DNA of 64,000 bases from Saprospiraceae bacterium. GTDB lineage: Bacteria; Bacteroidota; Bacteroidia; Chitinophagales; Saprospiraceae. How positions within the stretch are numbered: position 1 is the stretch's first letter; each line of letters starts with the position of its first letter. The translations under genes and the position numbers were made by a program. This document shows positions 16,697 to 27,900 of the stretch, one piece after another. The notes beneath the pieces were generated by a model. It saw nothing but the letters and a program-made list of their open reading frames with translations, was not told the DNA's origin and made no database searches. Where the stretch lies: assembly GCA_016714085.1 (NCBI GenBank), contig JADJNW010000007.1, positions 304,588 through 368,587 of the forward strand. Direction: 5' to 3'.

Positions 16697-17929
16697 ATGC
16701 GTTTTGCAATCATTCTGACTGTGTTAATGTTAGCTTTGGATTTTTATGTTTTTCAAGCGTTTCGCACGATCACACAGGGCTGGTCGTCGAATGCCAAAAC
16801 CGCCGTGACTATTGCTTTTTGGAGTGTTCCTGTCTTCGCTTTTATCTTGATGCTGATTGGCGTTTATACTAATTTTCCTGTAAAATATAAAGGCGTATTT
16901 GTAATACTCAATGCACTGGTTTTTATTATTTATGCTTCTAAATTTATGGTAGCGCTTGTGCTTCTTGTCGATGATATCCGTCGCCTGGCAATGAGTATTG
17001 GCGGGCGTTTTGGCAATAACAGCACGGGTGTAGATTTGAGTCGCTCTCGCTTTTTGTCGCAGATGGGCGTGCTGTTGGGAAGCCTTCCTTTATTGACCTT
17101 GACCTACGGAATGATTCGCAATCCCTATCGATATAAGGTTTTTCGGGAACGCGTTAAAATCAAGAATTTGCCTTCGGAATTAGAAGGTTTGAAAATTGTA
17201 CAAATTTCTGATATCCATGCCGGTAGCTTTACTTTCAAGGATCCTGTGAAAAATGCGATTGATCTGATCAATGCGGAGAATCCTGATTTGGTATTTTTTA
17301 CGGGCGATTTGGTCAACGACCGTTCGGAAGAGATGGCTGATTTTATGGATGTGTTTGACAAAATCCGCGCAAAATATGGCGTCTTCTCTGTATTAGGCAA
17401 TCATGATTATGGGGATTATGTGGAATGGCCAAGCCGTGAAGCGAAGCAGCAGAATTTAGAAAAGATGATTCAAATTCATAAAACCCTGGGTTGGCGCTTG
17501 CTGATGAATGAACATGAAAAATTGAGCATTAATGGTCAGGAATTGGCGATCATTGGCGTCGAAAACTACTCTGCATTGTCGCGCTTCCCGAAGCATGGCG
17601 ATCTCGCCAAAGCACACCAGGGCACAGAAAATACGGTATTAAAATTACTCCTGTCGCACGATCCTTCGCATTGGGATGAGCAAGTAAATCAATTGTTTCA
17701 GGATATTGCGCTTACTTTTTCCGGGCATACGCATGGCTGCCAGTTTGGAGTAGAAATTCCTGGATTTATTAAATGGAGTCCCGTGCAATATTTGTACAAA
17801 CAATGGGCAGGGCTCTACCGCAAAGGCGAACAATTTATATACGTCAACCGCGGGTTGGGCTTTGTCGGTTATCCTGGCCGCGTAGGCATCCTTCCTGAAG
17901 TGGCGGTGATAGAATTGGCGAAAGCTTGA
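16697..17929 (+). CDS. Membrane-anchored metallophosphoesterase
   Basis: The protein is about 410 residues from the ATG at 16697 (MRFAIILTVLMLALDF); an ATG at 16634 is also in frame. Three to four N-terminal membrane segments (about 1-150) precede a calcineurin-type phosphoesterase domain with all metal motifs: 'QISDIHAGS', 'FFTGDLVNDR', 'VLGNHDYGDY', 'LLLSHDPSHWD' and 'FSGHTHGCQFG'. The C-terminal 'YVNRGLGFVGYPGR' is typical of the YkuE/YaeI-like group. Members act on lipid or pyrophosphate linkages at the membrane in some bacteria; the substrate here is unknown. An inverted repeat follows the stop codon. Confidence 0.92.
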   Translation: MRFAIILTVLMLALDFYVFQAFRTITQGWSSNAKTAVTIAFWSVPVFAFILMLIGVYTNFPVKYKGVFVILNALVFIIYASKFMVALVLLVDDIRRLAMSIGGRFGNNSTGVDLSRSRFLSQMGVLLGSLPLLTLTYGMIRNPYRYKVFRERVKIKNLPSELEGLKIVQISDIHAGSFTFKDPVKNAIDLINAENPDLVFFTGDLVNDRSEEMADFMDVFDKIRAKYGVFSVLGNHDYGDYVEWPSREAKQQNLEKMIQIHKTLGWRLLMNEHEKLSINGQELAIIGVENYSALSRFPKHGDLAKAHQGTENTVLKLLLSHDPSHWDEQVNQLFQDIALTFSGHTHGCQFGVEIPGFIKWSPVQYLYKQWAGLYRKGEQFIYVNRGLGFVGYPGRVGILPEVAVIELAKA

Positions 17930-17933
17930 AATG

Positions 17934-17982
17934 AGTAGCGCCGAATGCCATTTCCCGCAGGAAGCCTTCGGCTCGGCCCTAC
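17934..17982. terminator. Possible bidirectional terminator between convergent genes
   Basis: The arms AGTAGcGCCGA and TCGGCcCTACT pair over 10 of 11 bases around a G/C-rich loop. The right arm covers the stop codon of the minus-strand methyltransferase gene. T-tracts are short, so activity is uncertain. Confidence 0.45.
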
Positions 17983-18695
17983 TTTTGTGCCGTCACAATG
18001 TACTGATAATCAAGCACGGTATCGTTGGTTTCGATATTGCGAAAACCGGCCTCATACAAAGCTTCTTCCACTACATGAATCGGCATTCGTATTTCAGAAG
18101 GCGGCCCAAGCGGCGAGCGTTTTTTCTTGAAGTCAACAATGAGCAATTTCGCACCTTTGGACATCCCTTTTTGCAGTATTTTCAGATATTCTACCTTATT
18201 TTCAATATACATAAAAGTATTCACGATGATGACTGCATCTGCCTCTTCGGCTTGCAAATGAGGATCATTGGGGTCGGCGAGACGCGCTTCAAGCTTTGGC
18301 TGTAGATTTTCAGGCAATTCCAGTTGTTTTACACTATCAAGATATTCTACAAAGCGTTCGTCAATATCAATCGCAATCACCTTTTTGGCTCTCGGCGCAA
18401 TGCGCAATGCAAAGAAACCGGTTCCCGCGCCAATGTCGGCAACGGTTTTGTCGCTCACATCACCCAACAAATCAATAATCATGTCCGGCTTTTGCCATAT
18501 CACTCGATTTGTGTTGGTATAATCCTCTGCGATGCCCGGCGTTCTTGGATTATCTGCATTTTCATCAGTATCCGTGTTGGGTTGTACCGTTGAAATAGCT
18601 TGATCGCTGTTGTCGTTTTTGGGTTCGTTTTGACAATTCAAAAGCGATATCATCAACATGAACAGGAGTAAATAGGTGGTGATGGATTGTTTCAT
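17979..18695 (-). CDS. Class I SAM-dependent methyltransferase with lipoprotein signal peptide
   Basis: The protein has 238 residues. The first 21 residues form a lipoprotein signal (YLLLFMLMISLLNCQ, lipobox LLNC). An acidic/polar linker runs to about residue 55. A compact Rossmann methyltransferase follows, with the SAM motif 'VADIGAGTGFFALRIA', the acidic 'VIAIDIDERFVEYLD' and 'DAVIIVNTFMYI'. The methyl acceptor is unknown. The odd point is location: a lipoprotein would be outside the cytoplasm, where SAM is not expected. Similar lipoprotein methyltransferases occur in Bacteroidota, to my knowledge without an explained role. Confidence 0.85.
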   Translation of the reverse strand: MKQSITTYLLLFMLMISLLNCQNEPKNDNSDQAISTVQPNTDTDENADNPRTPGIAEDYTNTNRVIWQKPDMIIDLLGDVSDKTVADIGAGTGFFALRIAPRAKKVIAIDIDERFVEYLDSVKQLELPENLQPKLEARLADPNDPHLQAEEADAVIIVNTFMYIENKVEYLKILQKGMSKGAKLLIVDFKKKRSPLGPPSEIRMPIHVVEEALYEAGFRNIETNDTVLDYQYIVTAQK

Positions 18696-18878
18696 AAACC
18701 GAGTTTGGGTAAAGTTAATCGTTTTGTTCTTTTTTTGAAATCACAGAAAGGATGCCGAAAATACGAAGTTTCCCTCATGCGCTTTCGCTATTTTGACTTA
18801 TTTAAAACACGGCAGTACAACACCAAAACATAGGCAATTCGTTTCCGAATTGAAAAATAAATTTGAAAAAATGTTATT

Positions 18879-20150
18879 TTATTTCGCCGGTAAAATTTTG
18901 CCGATCGCTTCACCAAATCCAATTCGCACGCCATCTCGCTCGCCCCAGCCCTTTAAAATAATGGTGTCGCCATCGTGAATAAATTTTCGTTCCGAACCAT
19001 CCGTCAAGGCAATCGGCTTCGCACCGCGCCAGGTCAATTCGAGCATCGAACCAAAACTATCAGAACTTGGGCCGCTGATGGTGCCTGAGCCCATCATATC
19101 ACCCACATTCACATTGCAGCCAGTAACCGTGTGATGCGCCAACTGCTGACTCATATTCCAATACATATATTTGAAGTTGGAACGACATAATTTTTCTTGC
19201 AAACTCGTCTCGGTCTGTAAAACAACTTCCAAATTAATATCAAAACTCTTTTTTCCTGTGAATTGCAAATAAGGCAGCACGGCTGGCTCTTGCATCGGTG
19301 TTTCAGTTCTGAAAGGTTCTAAGGCATCCAACGTAACAACCCAGGGCGAAACGGTAGAAGCGAAGTTTTTACTTAAAAACGGCCCAAGCGGCTGGTACTC
19401 CCAGCTTTGAATGTCGCGCGCCGACCAGTCATTGAACAGCACCATGCCAAAAATATACTCCTCGGCTTCCTCCGTGCCAATAGATTGACCCAATTCGCTT
19501 GACTTTCCTAGAATAAATGCCATTTCCAACTCAAAATCCAGGAGTTGTGTTGGGCCAAATACAGGCGATTGCGCACTTTGCGGCATCGTCTGTCCTTTGG
19601 GGCGATGAATAGGCGTACCCGATACCACAATGGAGGAGGCGCGACCATGATACGCCACCGGCAAATGCCGCCAATTGGGTAACAATGGATTGGAAGGATC
19701 GCGGAACATAGCGCCGACGTTGCTGGCGTGTTCTAAACTCGAATAAAAATCGGTGTAATCGCCAACTTTCACAGGCATTAGCATTTGTACCTGGCTTTGC
19801 GGATGCAAAAAATAAGGCGCTAATTCCTTGGAATCCCATTCTTCGAGATTAGAATCCAGGATTTCCGAAAGGCGATTGCGTACAGCGCTGGTTTTAGCTT
19901 TGCCAAGGGCAATGAAATCGTTCAGATAAGCTTGCGCAAAGACTCTTCTGTCAATTTTCAAATCATCGAAAAAACCGTGTTTGGCCAATACTTGTAAATC
20001 GGCTACCTGTTCGCCAATTGCCACGCCAATGCGCGGAGACAAATTAGCCGTTTGGAAAATGCCGAAAGGTAAATTTTGTATCGGAAAATCACTATTGGAA
20101 GGAATGTTTACCCAGGATTGCAAGCTTGGGTCATTAGCTTTAATGGTCAT
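18879..20150 (-). CDS. fahA: Fumarylacetoacetase
   Basis: The protein has 423 residues, full length for the family. It hydrolyses 4-fumarylacetoacetate to fumarate and acetoacetate, the last step of tyrosine/homogentisate breakdown. Recognisable segments are the N-terminal 'NIPSNSDFPIQNLPFG', 'DFYSSLEHASNVGAMFR', 'PVAYHGRASSIVVSGTPI', 'LDFELEMAF', 'NDWSARDIQSWEYQPLGPFLSKNF' and 'GSGTISGP'. The metal-binding acidic residues of the C-terminal domain (E in LDFELEM, D in NDWSARDIQ) are present. It has its own promoter-like box at 20169. The other tyrosine-degradation genes (hmgA, hppD) are not in this window. Confidence 0.97.
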   Translation of the reverse strand: MTIKANDPSLQSWVNIPSNSDFPIQNLPFGIFQTANLSPRIGVAIGEQVADLQVLAKHGFFDDLKIDRRVFAQAYLNDFIALGKAKTSAVRNRLSEILDSNLEEWDSKELAPYFLHPQSQVQMLMPVKVGDYTDFYSSLEHASNVGAMFRDPSNPLLPNWRHLPVAYHGRASSIVVSGTPIHRPKGQTMPQSAQSPVFGPTQLLDFELEMAFILGKSSELGQSIGTEEAEEYIFGMVLFNDWSARDIQSWEYQPLGPFLSKNFASTVSPWVVTLDALEPFRTETPMQEPAVLPYLQFTGKKSFDINLEVVLQTETSLQEKLCRSNFKYMYWNMSQQLAHHTVTGCNVNVGDMMGSGTISGPSSDSFGSMLELTWRGAKPIALTDGSERKFIHDGDTIILKGWGERDGVRIGFGEAIGKILPAK

Positions 20151-20168
20151 TATAAATTAGGTTTACCG

Positions 20169-20176
20169 CAAAGGTA
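20169..20176 (-). promoter_or_regulatory. Bacteroidota -7 box upstream of fahA
   Basis: On the minus strand TACCTTTG matches TAnnTTTG exactly and lies 19 bp upstream of the ATG. This is close to the hairpin that ends the preceding protease gene, so terminator and promoter are back to back. Confidence 0.6.
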
Positions 20177-20189
20177 ATAAAAGTTGAAA

Positions 20190-20224
20190 AAGTCATCTGG
20201 TGACTTTAAGTCATCAGATGACTT
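20190..20224 (-). terminator. Terminator of the protease gene
   Basis: Arms AAGTCATCTG/CAGATGACTT form a 10-bp stem. Each arm itself repeats 'AAGTCA', and a second fold is possible. On the minus strand a T-rich tract follows (TTTTTCAACTTTTAT). Confidence 0.65.
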
Positions 20225-20228
20225 TGCA

Positions 20229-23200
20229 TCATTTCTGCACCAAAATCCGCTCGGTCAAAGCAGCATCGCCGTTGATGAGTCGAATCAAATACAAGCCATT
20301 CGGATGATCGCTCAAATCCAAAGAATGACTTAATACAGCAGCATTGATGGCAACGCGCTTTAATAATTGCCCGTTTGCAGCATATATTTCGGCGTTTACA
20401 TCTCCTGTTATGGCTTGCGCAAATACAATATTCACTTGCCCGCTTGTCGGATTGGGTAAGAAAGTAACCTGTTGCCCTTGCCATTCGTGCACACCGGCGG
20501 CTTGTATAAAAAAGTCGAAAATACCGGAAGTCGAAAAGCCGCAATCGTTGAGCGAAGTGACGCGCCAATAGAAAGTACCGCCGCCTAAGGGTGGATTAGT
20601 GGTATAAACGGTGTCCGTCAACACGGCGTTGCGTACGATATTCATAAAGCGGTCGTCGGTAGCGACTTCCACACGATAGCTCGTGGCGTCCGCGGAAGAT
20701 TTCCAGGTCAATACTGGCGATTGTTCTACAGAATTATTCCCATCAACAGGCCCTTGCAAGAAAGGAACGGCCGGCACACCTCTTAATCGGAAAGTAACAT
20801 CGTCTTCGCTGGAATAAGTGCCATCGCTGATGCGAAAGGTAATCGTGTATTGGTTGGGTGGCAAGCTGCTCAGATTGTCGAGCGTGGCTTTGATCGTAGT
20901 GCCGACGGGTACATTATTAGGATCAGAACTAAAAGTAAGCGGCAAGTTTACATTCGGTACGACGGTATAAGTCACCGAAGCAGGAGAACCATAGCCCGCG
21001 CCAATATTAATATTGAAACTCGGCTTATCGGTTGGGCAGGCATTGACTGCGAATGGCGTGACGCTGAAACTCAAATTGGGAATCGTAGAAAAACTAAATA
21101 ATTCGGAAGTACCCAAACCGCAATCGGTGTTGGTCTGGATTTGCCACTCGTAGGTAGCGCTCAATTCCAGATTGTTCAAAAAATAAGAAGTAGTCATAAC
21201 AGTATCAGTAAGCAAAAGCATTCCGGGTACTTTATAAACAGTAATGATATATGCGTCAGCGCCCGTCACTGCTTCCCATTCCAAAGAAGTACTCACGGGA
21301 ATATTGGTCGCGTCATCAAAAGGAAAAATCGCTACGAAGTTTTGCTCGACATCGGAGACCGCGAGTTGCACCGTAGTGGTGGCGGTGTCCTTACCATCCG
21401 AAGCGCTGATGATCAGATTGAAATTACCCGCTCCACTCAAATTACTCAAAGTCACCTTCACGGTATCGCCGGGAGCAGCAGGGTTTTGGCTAAAGCTAAC
21501 CATAGCGCCTGTCGGTTGACCTTCGGCGGATAAATTGATATTATTGGTAAAGCCTTCGCCGAGGTAAATATCAAATTCCAAGCCTTGATTGGCGCAGACA
21601 TTATAAGCATTTGCCTCCGATAAAACGTTCGCAACTTTAGTGCGCACTGCGCAGACTTCCAATGACCAGGCATCCAAAGACCCGCCATCTTCCGGCACAA
21701 AATCTTCCACCGATAAAGTCCAGATTCCGATAGCAGGCTCGCCCGCCAGCAGCGCAAAAGGGTCTAAGGGCTGGTAGCTGCCTTCTATGCCAGGATTATC
21801 ATTGCAAGTGGTTTCCAATTGCTCCGCAGTATTGTCAGCCTTATCATCAAAACTCGCTTGCACATTCCTACCATCGCAACCAAATAAATCATTGGGTACA
21901 CCCGGTCGGTCGAATAAACGAACCGATTTGCCACCTGGCGAAGAAAGCGATACCTGGAGGTCACCCACCCAGGAATGCGATATGTCAAGACCTTTGACCT
22001 TCACATCGAGGATTGCACCCGGCAAATTGACTTCTACCGAAGACGTAACGACGTTCGCCTGTAAGTCGAAGATTTCTTTGGGTAAATCGGTAGCCGTGAC
22101 GGTTGTGCAAATAATATCAGCAGTAGTGAAGCGTTGTACCGCCGACCAGTTGCCTTCGCCGCAGCCATTATTACCGCGTACCCGCCAAAATAAGTGGTGA
22201 GGGCTTCTAACAGCGTTTCGTCGGTGAGGGTATCGATGATACCGCTCAAATCTTGTACAATATTCGCAAAAAGTGAATCGGTCGCAATTTGTAGTTGATA
22301 AGTGGCTACATCGGAAGAAGATGCCCAGGAGAAATCAGGAATCAACGACACATCTGTATCTGCATTTTCAGGCGCATTTGGTGTGATATTAGGCGTTGCG
22401 CCACTCGATACCAACAAGCCAAGCGCAATATTGGTCGCTTGCGTACCATCGGTGGCTTGTAGTTTTAAAGCGTATTTCCCTTCCGCGAAAGCGCTGGTAT
22501 TGGCGATAGAAACAGTGACCGTACTGCCGGGCGTGGCCGGATTTTGACTAAAGCCGGCGGTGACGCCATTGGGCAAGCCTTCCAAAGCCAATTGAACGGG
22601 CGCAAGAAAACTATCGCTGACCACCACTTCATAAACGACGTCGTTGGGTGCGCATATCTCCTGGAAAGGAGTCGCGGCTAAGTTGACATTACAACCGGAC
22701 TGTCGCCGACCGTCCATATTGATAATACCGGAGCTGGCGGGATCGAGCCAGGATTGTAAACTCGATTCAGGACTACCATTGCCCAACCAGGAATACCGAA
22801 ACCAGCCGAAGGCGTCGTAGCCATCGACATTGCAGAACGCACTGCCACCGCGCAATTGACCAAGAATACGTTGATTGGAATCGAAGAGCGGCGCACCTGA
22901 AGAACCGCCTTCGGAAGAGCCTATATCCCAGCCGGGTACGATCAAATAATTGCCACCTTCCACGGGCGTAGCGCCGCTGCCCCAAGCGCCTACAATTGTA
23001 CCATCGTATTCAAGGCTAACGCGTTTTTCTTCTGCGCCGGGATGATGCACTAATACGACCGTATCCGTCGGCGCCTTGTCTTCCAGTGTCCATCCGGCAA
23101 AGAAAACATTCGTCGTGTCATTGATTTCATCGTCTAATTCGACCAAAGTCATATCGGTCAAGGCATAATTGGCTCTGAAAATAGCGCCCATACTAAAATT

Positions 23201-24058
23201 ATCCAAAGGGCCATCGCCCAATGCGCCGCTCCCTGGCGAACGGGGTTCGCGGCAAGTGCTGTTTTGGTAATTCCAATAGACCACCATAGAAGGGGCGTTT
23301 TCCGGCGTGACGCCGCAATGATTCGCGGTCATAAAATAAGGCGTACAATCGTTTTGGGTATTGTTCACCAAAAAGCCCGTGCAAAAAGTATTGCCATTAA
23401 AACCATAAACGGCAACGGATTGAATCGCATCGCGGTAGCGATCTAAAATTTCCCAGCCATTCGCTGCACCACAGATCGCGTCCAGATGGCAAGCGCCGGA
23501 ACTTGGCGCAAAGAAATCCATAAAATCGTGGTTCACGTTTTTCAATTGCAGGCGGAGCTCGCTGCGTTTGTTGGCAGGCACTTGCACTTCCAGGACCATT
23601 TCGTCGCCGGGTAGAATCGGCGTCCAGAGTTGCTCGTGTTCTTCGTTATCCGAGACTGTAAACGGGCCAAGAATGGTTTTATAGTCGGGCGAATACAGCA
23701 CGAGGCTGCCGCCTTTGGGCATAAAGTATTGGCTAAAGCCGAGATTGAGCGAGTAAGCGCCTTCGGAAAGAATGCGCAAACGCCAGAGCGCATTGCCCTT
23801 GGGCAAAACCTCCCATGTACCTCTATTTTCGGGATTTACATTTGTCTCTACGGCTTCTGCGAATCTCGGTGCGGCGTCGGGAAATGCTTCGCGGCGCTGG
23901 CGTTCGCGTTCACGCAAGACATCGTTATTTAAATCGGGAAGCGTGATTTGTTCCACGGCATCGAGGGTAGTTTTGGTATTGGCGATGCGCGGATCGTTTG
24001 TTTGGGCATAGGTAAATACACTTGCCAGCAAGGACAATAGTAGCAATTGGATTTTCAT
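20229..24058 (-). pseudogene. Secreted trypsin-like endopeptidase with Ig-like repeats and type IX sorting domain, frameshifted
   Basis: Two frames join into about 1276 residues. The 5' part (24058 to 22034) has a signal peptide (LASVFTYAQ), a pro-region and a Lys-C/trypsin-like protease domain: His in 'FMTANHCGV', Asp region 'LTDMTLVELDDE', Ser in 'GSSGAPLFDSNQ'. Ig/fibronectin-like modules follow. The 3' part (from about 22190 to 20229) has a proprotein-convertase-type P domain ('LDISHSWVGDLQVSLSSPGG'), more Ig-like repeats with 'TYEWQIQTNTDCG', and a type-A type IX sorting domain ('FLPNPTSGQVNI', 'NGLYLIRL'). The break at 22187-22190 is one T short in a T run on the coding strand; adding it restores 'TYFWRVRGNNGCGEGNWS'. 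It is likely exported through the type IX system. Confidence 0.88.
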
Positions 24059-24449
24059 ACTGTTAATCGGTTTTTGGTAGAAGCCGGAGGACAGAAGACA
24101 GATGTCAGACTCACTATCAACTTACTACACTATCTGACTTCCCTGTTCCGACTTCCGACATCTTACAGTTAGATAGTCTCTCTCTCAAATATTATTACAA
24201 AAAAGCCTAATGACAAAAAATATTGTGTAAGGCTCGAAGGAATGTTGGAAGAGAAGATTGGAACAGCAAACGGTAGGGAATAGACGGTGATCATTCTGCT
24301 GCTGCTCGGTGTTTAGTTTGTAACCGGATTGACCTGTTTGTTTTTAGGCATTATCTGCAATGAAAGCCCATGATTGCATCATAAAATTACTTTAATCGCT
24401 AAATAAACCGCTCTATTCGGCATCAAAAAGCTTGTTGGCGTCAAAAACC
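24059..24449. other. Intergenic, imperfect inverted repeat only
   Basis: At 24078-24170 the segments 'CGGAGGACAGAAGACAGATGTC' and 'TCTGACTTCCCTGTTCCGACTTCCG' are loose inverse copies. From about 24400 the sequence becomes homologous to 28890 onward. I see no coding or RNA signal. Confidence 0.4.
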
Positions 24450-24729
24450 TATGATATTTCGTTGTCTTCTTTTAATTATTCCTCGTCTTCTTTTCATTTT
24501 TTGTCGTCTGACTATGATATTCTGATATGCTTTTTTCATTTTTTGATGTCTTCCTATCATATATGGTTGTCTGCTTTTCATTTTTCAAGGTCGGAAAAGG
24601 TAGTTTTGACGTCCAAAAATCAAGGGAGGAGAATGCGGAATGATAAGTAGAGCAGAAAAAATGAAAGGAAGACGACGAAATATCATGGTCAGAGAACGAA
24701 ATATCATAGGAAGACGACAAAACATCAAG
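24450..24729. repeat. 280-bp element of 13 x 21-bp units, 7 direct and 6 inverted (copy 1)
   Basis: Seven units of exactly 21 bp (24450-24596; for example TATGATATTTCGTTGTCTTC at the start) are followed by a 7-bp centre and six 21-bp units in inverse orientation (24604-24729; for example GGAAGACGACGAAATATCAT). The loose consensus is TATCATTTTTCGTCGTCTTC plus one base. The whole forms a long imperfect palindrome. Both strands can be read as heptad-rich peptides because 21 is a multiple of three, but I do not consider these genes. The element lies downstream of the beta-helix gene (minus strand). A second copy of the same length and plan is at 28926-29205. Confidence 0.85.
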
Positions 24730-24841
24730 GGTTGACTTTGAAGAAGGAAATTATGATAAGAATATTAGAATTGTTAATAAAAAAAGAAGAGCTTGGCATA
24801 AAAACATTACATTGGTAAATAAAATCGATATTAAAGGGCAT

Positions 24842-24861
24842 AAAAAAAGGCTGAAGCCTTT
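24842..24861 (-). terminator. Terminator of the 1262-residue beta-helix gene
   Basis: A hairpin AAAGGC-TGAA-GCCTTT is followed on the minus strand by seven Ts. It lies about 90 bp after the stop codon and has a near-identical counterpart at 29317. Confidence 0.75.
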
Positions 24862-24952
24862 GCTCCAACCTTGATGAAAAGTGTTTACCCAAAAAAATCT
24901 TTATGATTTAAAGGCTGTCCTGTACACCTTTACGCCTTACACCTATACGCCT

Positions 24953-27900
24953 TTATTCGTTCCCATTCCACGGGAAGGTGCCGCAATCGACCTTTGCAAC
25001 ACTGATAATAACACAGTTACTATACGTTTCGCAGATCACACCATTTTGGGTGGAAATAGTTACGCGCCGGAAATAAGTTGTCTGAACTAATGGCTGTGTG
25101 AAAGTCAGGCTTGTACCCGTTTCACCGTCAATTGTCTCAAATCCGCTATTGCAACCTTCGATGCTTCGTTCCCATCGATAGGTAATTGTGCCGCTGCCAC
25201 TAGAAACTTGTGTTTCGATCAAAGCTTGAGGTATTTTTGTGCTGCAAACGGTCTGATTGTTGCCAATTGCGCCGCCATCCACACCATTCACTTCGATGAT
25301 ATTGGTATGTCCATTGGCAGCAGTAGCGGTTAAATTGAGACAGAAAACTACGCCTGCATCATCCGTTTGTACATCGGTGATGTTTTTGCCGTTCAGATAA
25401 TCGGTGATATTGTCAGGTGTATTCGTATTGGCATAGGACAAGCCATAAACGGTGTACGTGCCTGCGTTGAGGGCTGCGAGGTCAAAGTCGCCATTGATGG
25501 CCGTTTCGACAATCGCGTTACTGCCATCCACCAGGAGGAAAGTGTATAAGTAAGCGGGATCGGTTGTTTCGTTGATTGCATCAAAGGTAAAACCAGGGTC
25601 GATGCCTTCGCAGATAGTCAGGTTATCTGTTTGCAAGCTATTTTCAATCGTTCCTGCATCAGCATCACAAGGTGGTGTAAATTCAAAAGCACCCATATCA
25701 ACGGTCGTATTGCTGATACGTTCGTTCATATCCAGATCGGGTGTAGGTTCGACTGTATTATTATCCTCATCCACATCTTTGCTATCGGCGGGTACGGCAG
25801 CATTATTACCCATATCGATAGCAGGGGACATTTCTTGCAAGCGCAAATCGCCGGTAGCTGTGGGCGCACTGGCGAAAGCGGGTTGGTTGACAAACAAAGG
25901 ATTCATATCCTTATTATTCATGCCGACGTAATTACCTTGCACGATACTGTAACTGACGACGGGGTCAACGCTTGTGCCGGTATTATAAATCTCGCTGGAA
26001 TTGCCCCATAGAATGCAATTGGTAATGGTTGGGTCGCTGAAATCGTGATTGGAAAAAGCGCCGCCGTTATTGGTAGCGTTGTTGCCGGAGAAGCTGCAAT
26101 TATAAAAATCAGGAGAAGAGATGTCGTTATAAATCGCTCCGCCTTCCGTACCTGCTTTATTCCCGGAAAAAACGGTATTGATTAAAGACATATTCCCTGA
26201 AGAGGTCGTTTCTACTGCTCCGCCGGTAGTGCCAGCTTCGTTAGCGGAAAAAAGACAATTGACAACCAAACCACCGTTGCCATCGCAATAGATCGCGCCA
26301 CCGTTGAACATAGCTTTGTTGCCCGTGAACGTACATTTTACCAACATTAAAACGCCAGACTCCATATAAATCGCTCCACCTGCGAGTGCAAAATTGCCAG
26401 CAAAAGTGCAATTGCGTACAGTGGGGGAATTGTTAGTGATGAGCATTGCAGCGCCGTTTCCATTAGGAAATGAATTTTGGATGTCTGCTCTTCCCGCTGT
26501 GATGGTGAACCCATCTAAAATGGGGGTTGCATTGACAACTGTGCTAACTATGATATGGAGTGAATTAGTAGCTGTCCCAGTCACGGTATTGATATCCGTT
26601 ACAAGAGGTGTTTGGTTATCATTTTGGTCAATGTCGCCACTTAACACGGTAAGGTTGGCGTTGATATCACGCACATTAAAGTCGCCTTCTGTGCCTGGCG
26701 TACCAGCGAAACCGCCATAAATGGCTACATTATTGCACAAGGCAAAAGAAGCCATGCGGTCGTTATTCGTTTTGCCACCGCCTTCATCAGGATAATAAAT
26801 ACCATCTGCTACCCAGATTTGGGTAATGCCGCCACAGCCACAGGCTATGACAAGTGCGTCTTGCAGATTCGTAAAAGCGTCTGTCCAGGAAGTGCCGTCG
26901 TTATTGCCTACTGCGTTTTCATCTACATATACGATGCCACCAAGGTATATCGAAGGGTCATACACGTTTACGGTAGTCGTTTGTCCGGCTGCGGCCGTAT
27001 TACTCAAGTCGAGGCAAAAAACATCGCCGGCTTCATCGGCCTGGATTTGACTGATGAGGGTTTTGGTCATTAAATAATCTGTCACCAACATTGGGGTATT
27101 GTCATTGCTATACCATAAACCATACACCGTATAATTATCAACTGATAAAATCGAATAATCAAAATCTCCGCTACTGATTTGGATAATCTGATCACCTTGA
27201 GCCAGAATAAACCTATAAGTATGTCCTCCCGCAGCAGCGCCCTGAGCGGTGAAATTGAGGTTGGGATCACTACCCAAACAAATATCAATTTGACCAGAAG
27301 AGAGACTGTTGGCGATATTGCCTGCATTCGCGGGACATCCAAGCTCAAAAGCGCCTATATCCACCGTTGAATTGAAAATTCGCTCGTTCAAATCCAAATC
27401 AGGCGTTGCTTCGGCGGTATTATTATCCTCATCCACATCTTTGCTATCGGCGGGTACGGCAGCATTATTACCCATATCGATAGCAGGGGACATTTCTTGC
27501 AAGCGCAAATCGCCGGTAGCTGTGGGCGCACTGGCGAAAGCGGGTTGGTTGACAAACAAAGGATTCATATCCTTATTATTCATGCCGACGTAATTACCTT
27601 GCACGATACTGTAACTGACGACGGGGTCAACGCTTGTGCCGGTATTATAAATTTCGCTGGAATTGCCCCATAGAATGCAATTGGTAATGGTTGGGTCGCT
27701 GAAATCGTGATTAGAAAAAGCGCCGCCGTTATTGGTAGCGTTGTTGCCGGAGAAGCTGCAATTATAAAAATCAGGAGAAGAGATGTCGTTATAAATCGCT
27801 CCGCCTTCCGTACCTGCTTTATTCCCGGAAAAGACGGTATTGATGAAAGTCATATTCCCTGAAGAGGTCGTTTCTACTGCTCCGCCGGTAGTGCCAGCTT

